64,000 nt of DNA from Anaerolineaceae bacterium (GTDB lineage: Bacteria > Chloroflexota > Anaerolineae > Aggregatilineales > Phototrophicaceae): assembly GCA_028818375.1 (NCBI GenBank), contig JAPPOB010000010.1, positions 248,001-312,000 of the forward strand. The letters run 5' to 3'. Below, one piece after another: positions 60,987 through 64,000 of the stretch. The position numbers and the translations under genes were made by a program. Position 1 is the first letter of the stretch. Every line of letters begins with the position of its first letter. The notes beneath the pieces are model-generated. The model was given only the letters and a program-made list of their open reading frames with translations, was not told the origin of the DNA and searched no databases.

Positions 60987-61720
60987 TGCCGGGATTCTCC
61001 CTCGACATTCGGCAACTGCCTGAAATGGAGACCGCACTCGGTCTTGTCAAAGTCTTGCCAGCGCCCGCTGCGTCCGGCGCTGTCCTCGAAGACGGGATGC
61101 GTGCAATGGGTGCAACCAATGGAGGGGTAGCCCTGTGCGTGCAGATCGTTGTAAGGGAGATCGTGCCTGTGAATCCAGTCCCAGATCTGGTCCGACGTCC
61201 AGGTGGCGAAAGGGGACAGCTTCAACAACTGGTTGTTGTTGTCCCAGTCGATCACGGAAATGCCGGATCGTCTGGAAGACTGGTCGCGACGGAGGCCTGC
61301 GATCCAGGCGCTGTAGTCGCGCAGGGCATTGCGCAGAGGCAATACCTTGCGCAAATGGCAACACAGGTCCGGGTTCCGTTCCCACAGCTCCGGGCCATGA
61401 GCGAGCGCCTGTTGCGCAGGGTTCAACTGCGGGTAGATGCGATTGAGGTGTAAATCGAAGCGGGCCGTTAATTCCTCGATCAGATGATGGGTCTCCGGAA
61501 ACAGGAAGCCGGTGTCTAGTGTGATGACTTTCGTTCCGGGAGCAATTTGCTGCAGCATGTGAAGGGTAACAATGCCCGTCGGTTGAAAGCTGGTGACGAC
61601 GACCAGACCTTCACCAAACTGATCGACCGCGAATCGCAGGATCTCCTGGGGAGACGCGCTCTCCAGTTCGTCTTGCCAAATGTCCAGTTCATCGCGTACG
61701 TGGCTCTGGAAATGCTGCAT
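60983..61720 (-). CDS. cysH: APS-type adenylylsulfate reductase CysH
   Basis: 245 aa. Reduces activated sulfate to sulfite using thioredoxin-type electrons. Two cysteine pairs, Cys120-Cys121 (PDLCCHLRK) and Cys203-x2-Cys206 (GCTHCTHP), bind a 4Fe-4S cluster and mark the APS (not PAPS) type. The core VVTSFQPTGIVTLHML and ITLDTGFLFPETHHL are the nucleotide pocket. The conventional catalytic C-terminal Cys is present in KTECGLHF. The ATG at 61720 follows AGGAG. Expression is predicted to be governed by two upstream leader ORF/terminator units. Confidence 0.92.
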   Translation of the reverse strand: MQHFQSHVRDELDIWQDELESASPQEILRFAVDQFGEGLVVVTSFQPTGIVTLHMLQQIAPGTKVITLDTGFLFPETHHLIEELTARFDLHLNRIYPQLNPAQQALAHGPELWERNPDLCCHLRKVLPLRNALRDYSAWIAGLRRDQSSRRSGISVIDWDNNNQLLKLSPFATWTSDQIWDWIHRHDLPYNDLHAQGYPSIGCTHCTHPVFEDSAGRSGRWQDFDKTECGLHFRQLPNVEGESRQ

Positions 61721-61745
61721 TTCATCTCCTGCACTTTGGTCTTGC

Positions 61746-61777
61746 AAGAGAAACCCCGGACTTGTCCGGGGTCTCTC
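61746..61777 (-). terminator. Attenuator hairpin 2, before cysH
   Basis: Minus strand: ACCCCGGA-CAAG-TCCGGGGT (61753-61772), extended by GAGA/TCTC, then TTTCTCTT. No plus-strand gene ends here, so the hairpin is not an ordinary terminator for one. It starts 32 nt after the stop of leader ORF 2. Confidence 0.65.
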
Positions 61778-61808
61778 GCATTCGTTGCGCGCGTGATTCA
61801 CCGGATCG

Positions 61809-61895
61809 CTAGAGATGCGGACCTGAACAACAGGGACAACAGGTGCAGGAATTCAACGCAATGGACTTGTACACCAACTCGCTGTTTACCCGCAT
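61809..61895 (-). CDS. Leader peptide 2, Cys-rich (28 aa)
   Basis: ATG at 61895, stop TAG at 61809-61811. The peptide begins MRVNSELVYKSIALNS and then has a run with Cys at 17, 19, 20, 22 and 23 (CTCCPCC), five Cys in seven codons; four of the five are TGT. A weak AGG site lies about 8 nt upstream of the ATG. The peptide itself is too short for an enzyme and is best read as an attenuator sensor. Confidence 0.65.
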   Translation of the reverse strand: MRVNSELVYKSIALNSCTCCPCCSGPHL

Positions 61896-61914
61896 GTCTC
61901 TACCTGCCGTCATT

Positions 61915-61946
61915 AACACAAAATCCCCGAACGCCTGGTCCGGGGA
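61915..61946 (-). terminator. Attenuator hairpin 1
   Basis: Minus strand: TCCCCGGAC-CAGGC-GTTCGGGGA (61924-61946), a 9-bp stem with one GU pair, followed by TTTTGTGTT. It lies 37 nt after the stop of leader ORF 1 and before leader ORF 2, so it would terminate a first leader transcript. Confidence 0.72.
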
Positions 61947-61983
61947 ATACCTGCCGCAAAAGGTCTGTCCTGTAGCTGACCTG

Positions 61984-62037
61984 TCAGAGCAAAGACTCCC
62001 CGGCGCCCATGGCACAAGGACAACAACACAGACACAT
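61984..62037 (-). CDS. Leader peptide 1, Cys-rich (17 aa)
   Basis: ATG at 62037, stop TGA at 61984-61986. The peptide reads MCLCCCPCAMGAGESLL: Cys at 2, 4, 5, 6 and 8, all encoded by TGT. An AAGG sits 9 nt upstream of the ATG and a promoter-like sequence 35 bp upstream. The dense Cys codons directly after the start would make ribosomes stall when charged tRNA-Cys is low. Confidence 0.72.
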   Translation of the reverse strand: MCLCCCPCAMGAGESLL

Positions 62038-62071
62038 GCGCTGACCTTCGACAGTTTTGATCATGACAGCC

Positions 62072-62100
62072 AGGGTAACGCAATTGTCTCGGTCTGTCAA
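62072..62100 (-). promoter_or_regulatory. Putative promoter of the cysteine leader and sulfur operon
   Basis: Perfect -35 TTGACA (62095-62100), a 17-bp spacer and TACCCT (62072-62077). The -10 is poor (3 of 6), which would suit regulated expression. Located just after the pfkB stop. Confidence 0.45.
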
Positions 62101-62108
62101 CAAATCCA

Positions 62109-63065
62109 TCAGAAATTTCCTGGATTCGCTTTTCCCGGGGATCCGGCGAGCAATTCTGTGTGGAGGACAAGGGCTCTCTGAAGGGCCGCCCGGTCCGGCG
62201 CGGAGTTGGCGCCACCGGCCCTTTGCGTGGACAGGCTACCCGCGACAGTGCCCTGTTGCAGGCAGACCAGGGGATCGGCGCCTGCCAGGCGCGCAGCGAT
62301 GAACGCGGCATTGAAGACGTCTCCAGCGCCGGTCGTGTCTGTCACAGTGACGGGCAGCGCGGGCGCGTGGTAACAATGTTCTCCTTGCCAGCAGCGTGCG
62401 CCACGGTCGCCTTCCTTGATCACCAGGGTAGGGACGATCTTGCCCAGGTCCTGGGCTGCGCCGTCTACGTCGGCCCTGCCAGTCAGTCTCCTGGCTTCCA
62501 CGGCGTTGGGCATGAACAGGTCCAGCAGGCCAAGAATCTCGCGCAGCAGCGGGTCCTCAAGAGTTTGCTCGCGATGCTGGCAATCCATGGACACTTCAAC
62601 AGCGCCAGCCTTGCATTCGCGCAGCAGGTCCGGCAGCCGTCCGTCAACTACCAGCCCACTGAAGTGCAGGTGTCGAATTCGCCGCTTCTTCATATGCCTG
62701 TGGGCCAATTCAACGGGGTCGGGCGCCGGGTCAACGTAGGAAACAAAAGCACGCTCACTGTGAAGCGGCAGGGCTACGGTCACCCGCCTGAGGGGTGCCT
62801 CGCCTTGCGAAACCAGGTCCAGACTCAGGCCTTCCTCAATGGCCCATTCACGAATGAAACGACTGAAGAAGTCGCTGCCCAGGGCGCCCGCCCAACCCAC
62901 TCGCAGACCCAGTCGTTTCATGGCCACGACCGTATTCAGCATGCCTCCAGGCACCACGTGCAGGTCCTGGCAATAAATTTCGGCCCCCAATTCAGGAAAG
63001 GAAGGCATCCCGGTGAAGATGACGTCGCAAAAATAGTTTCCGGGAACGAGAACGTCGTAGTCCAT
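62109..63065 (-). CDS. PfkB-family carbohydrate/nucleoside kinase
   Basis: 318 aa. The C-terminal PfkB signature DTTGAGDVFNAAF includes the catalytic Asp and the anion hole; the N-terminal GGMLNTVVAMKRLGLRVGWAGALG is the sugar-site region. The ATP-site lysine and acidic residues look intact. The substrate is not identifiable. The start at 63065 overlaps the stop of the GH4 gene (TGATG), so it likely phosphorylates a sugar released by, or supplied to, that enzyme; a GTG at 63074 is in frame. Confidence 0.85.
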   Translation of the reverse strand: MDYDVLVPGNYFCDVIFTGMPSFPELGAEIYCQDLHVVPGGMLNTVVAMKRLGLRVGWAGALGSDFFSRFIREWAIEEGLSLDLVSQGEAPLRRVTVALPLHSERAFVSYVDPAPDPVELAHRHMKKRRIRHLHFSGLVVDGRLPDLLRECKAGAVEVSMDCQHREQTLEDPLLREILGLLDLFMPNAVEARRLTGRADVDGAAQDLGKIVPTLVIKEGDRGARCWQGEHCYHAPALPVTVTDTTGAGDVFNAAFIAARLAGADPLVCLQQGTVAGSLSTQRAGGANSAPDRAALQRALVLHTELLAGSPGKANPGNF

Positions 63066-64000
63066 CAGCGCCACGTACCGACGAAGTCCCGTTGCGCCTG
63101 ATAAAAGGCATCAAACAGTTTCTCGGCGAGCGGCCATGAGCCGAGCAGGGGGTGGGCAGACAGGGCCTGCACGGCCAGCGAACGGGACCGTTGCAGGATA
63201 GCCCGGGACGCCAGGCGTTCATAGACCTTGACGCTGCGCATCAGGGCCAGATGTCGTTCGGGGACGTCGCCAATTGGCGCGGGCACTGGCCCCCTGCCGT
63301 CGACGCGGCAGCTGACTTCGACGACGTCATCCGCGTCCATGCCGGCGATGGCTCCTTTGTTGGGGACGTTCAAACCGGTCCATGCGGGCTCGTCCCGGGC
63401 AATGGCTTCCACGCAGCCCAGCGCCACGGCGGCATAACCTTCGTCATCTTCTCCCACCGCCTCCTGCTTCTTTCGGTCGGCGCCGCCCCGTGCATGGGCC
63501 ATGTAGCTTTTGCTGCGCTGGTCCATTATTTCCTGCCAGATTGCAAGTTGTACATCCACGTCGCTGGTGGCCCGCAGTTTGCGGAGCAACTGCTCAGTCA
63601 GGCGCAGCACCTGTTCGCCTCGCGTCTCCTTCTCTTGCAGCAGTTGGGCCAGTACCTCATCACGGTGGTAGAAATAGTGGAGGTATTCGTTAAGGAATAC
63701 TTTCTCTTCCGCACGCAATCCTGGCGAAAAAATTTTCATGTGCGTCGCCTGGACGAATTTTTCGTCCCCCAGGAGAGCCGAAAGCATTTCCTCTCCACCG
63801 TCGCCTTCATCGATCCGCACACTGCGCGTCCACGAAAGGTGATTGAGACCATAAACTTCGTGCCGCAGCCGGTCCTGAGGGACGCCGAGGAAGCGACTTG
63901 TCTCGTTGCGGGCCTTGTTGGCGCTGTCGCAGATACCGACGACGCGTTTCATTCCCGCGTCATGCAGCACCTGGGCGACCAGGCCGGCAGGATTGGTAAA
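63065..64000 (-). CDS. Family 4 glycoside hydrolase (5' end outside window)
   Basis: 311 C-terminal residues visible; GH4 enzymes have about 440. The window edge encodes FTNPAGLVAQ, a family motif, followed by RVVGICDSANKA and VYGLNHLSW, holding the Cys and His metal ligands of these NAD and Mn-dependent enzymes. VPNKGAIAGMDADDVVEVSC is the typical later segment. GH4 members include alpha- and beta-glucosidases, 6-phospho-glycosidases and alpha-galacturonidases; the missing N-terminus prevents a more precise call. Coupled to a PfkB-family kinase. Confidence 0.85.
   Translation of the reverse strand, partial: FTNPAGLVAQVLHDAGMKRVVGICDSANKARNETSRFLGVPQDRLRHEVYGLNHLSWTRSVRIDEGDGGEEMLSALLGDEKFVQATHMKIFSPGLRAEEKVFLNEYLHYFYHRDEVLAQLLQEKETRGEQVLRLTEQLLRKLRATSDVDVQLAIWQEIMDQRSKSYMAHARGGADRKKQEAVGEDDEGYAAVALGCVEAIARDEPAWTGLNVPNKGAIAGMDADDVVEVSCRVDGRGPVPAPIGDVPERHLALMRSVKVYERLASRAILQRSRSLAVQALSAHPLLGSWPLAEKLFDAFYQAQRDFVGTWR

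Larger units (their letters stand above)
61721..62108 (-). promoter_or_regulatory. Predicted tandem cysteine attenuator leader of the cysH operon
   Basis: 388 bp without a normal gene. Reading on the minus strand from 62108: promoter, leader ORF 1 (61984-62037), hairpin 1, leader ORF 2 (61809-61895), hairpin 2, then the cysH ribosome site. In unit 1, CCGGGGAGT in the leader ORF (61995-62003) is complementary to ATTCCCCGG of the hairpin 5' arm (61940-61948; 8 Watson-Crick pairs and one GU). In unit 2, GTCCG (61818-61822) and TCTCT (61811-61815) pair with CGGAC (61764-61768) and AGAGA (61772-61776). These are classical antiterminator relations: a ribosome at the stop would mask them, one stalled earlier at Cys codons would not. 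Confidence 0.72.

Noticed and set aside
61746..61777. Reading hairpin 2 as a terminator for the plus strand
   Set aside because: There is no plus-strand gene upstream of it, and the plus-strand tail is not T-rich; it fits the minus-strand leader.
1..64000. Mobile elements, CRISPR arrays, prophage, rRNA and SRP RNA genes
   Set aside because: No transposase or integrase, regularly spaced repeats or conserved RNA sequence was recognised. A small RNA without obvious sequence motif could still be missed.

Overview
The window is GC-rich bacterial chromosome, densely packed with mostly housekeeping genes. The best fit is a member of the phylum Chloroflexota. This rests on the gene mix: Thr/Pro-rich LysM and SH3 surface proteins, a topoisomerase I with an extra N-terminal zinc domain, a mevalonate kinase beside a decaprenyl-phosphate phosphoribosyltransferase-like UbiA protein, a Ser/Thr kinase, and no visible LPS or outer-membrane genes. 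It is an inference, not a marker-gene identification. I see no insertion sequence, prophage, CRISPR array, rRNA operon or replication origin. There is one tRNA gene.

Layout. 1-9.4 kb: murA (5' end missing), selB, a coiled-coil protein, dgt, a protein kinase, a GT39-type membrane glycosyltransferase and a NERD-like membrane protein. 9.5-15.7 kb: yajC-secD-secF, a zinc alcohol dehydrogenase and two paralogous LysM proteins. 15.7-22.7 kb, minus strand: purH, tRNA-Thr(CGU), udk, then valS behind a T-box leader, then mutL. 22.8-29.2 kb: a small unknown protein, a GNAT protein, ugpC-type ABC ATPase, a cinA-like gene with a PRTase-like neighbour, and lepA. 29.3-33.8 kb: a minus-strand operon of membrane protein, unknown protein, serine-protease-like protein and tlyA. 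33.8-42.7 kb: peptide ABC binding lipoprotein, mevalonate kinase, UbiA-family protein, rseP, HEAT protein, SCP2 protein, TolB-like protein, SH3 protein and an IscA/ErpA-type carrier. 42.9-52.7 kb: greA, then the classical minus-strand block ffh-rpsP-khpA-rimM-dprA-manC-topA. 52.8-53.9 kb: a lactonase. 53.8-61.7 kb: an assimilatory sulfur operon. 62.1-64 kb: a PfkB kinase and a GH4 glycosidase (5' end missing).

The most remarkable region is the 388-bp gap at 61721-62108 upstream of cysH. Read on the minus strand it holds two consecutive modules. Each has a short ORF with a dense run of cysteine codons (5 Cys in 8 codons, then 5 Cys in 7 codons) followed by a G+C-rich hairpin with a T-rich tail. 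In each module the leader-ORF bases just after the Cys run are complementary to the 5' arm of that module's hairpin, which is the layout of a classical transcription attenuator. The predicted logic is that ribosomes stalling on Cys codons when cysteinyl-tRNA is scarce would free an antiterminator and let transcription reach cysH (APS reductase), the siroheme genes (precorrin-2 dehydrogenase, CbiX-type chelatase, SUMT), sulfite reductase, an unknown protein and a sulfatase. These genes overlap by 4 nt or lie within 2-19 nt, so they look like one transcript.

Other points worth following are a MurA with Asp at the fosfomycin-target cysteine, a trypsin-fold protein with Thr at the nucleophile position, sulfite reductase with a C-terminal helical extension and extra cysteines, a CinA with a degraded amidase motif, an A-type Fe-S carrier with a Cys-rich tail, and a recurring TATACT -10 hexamer.
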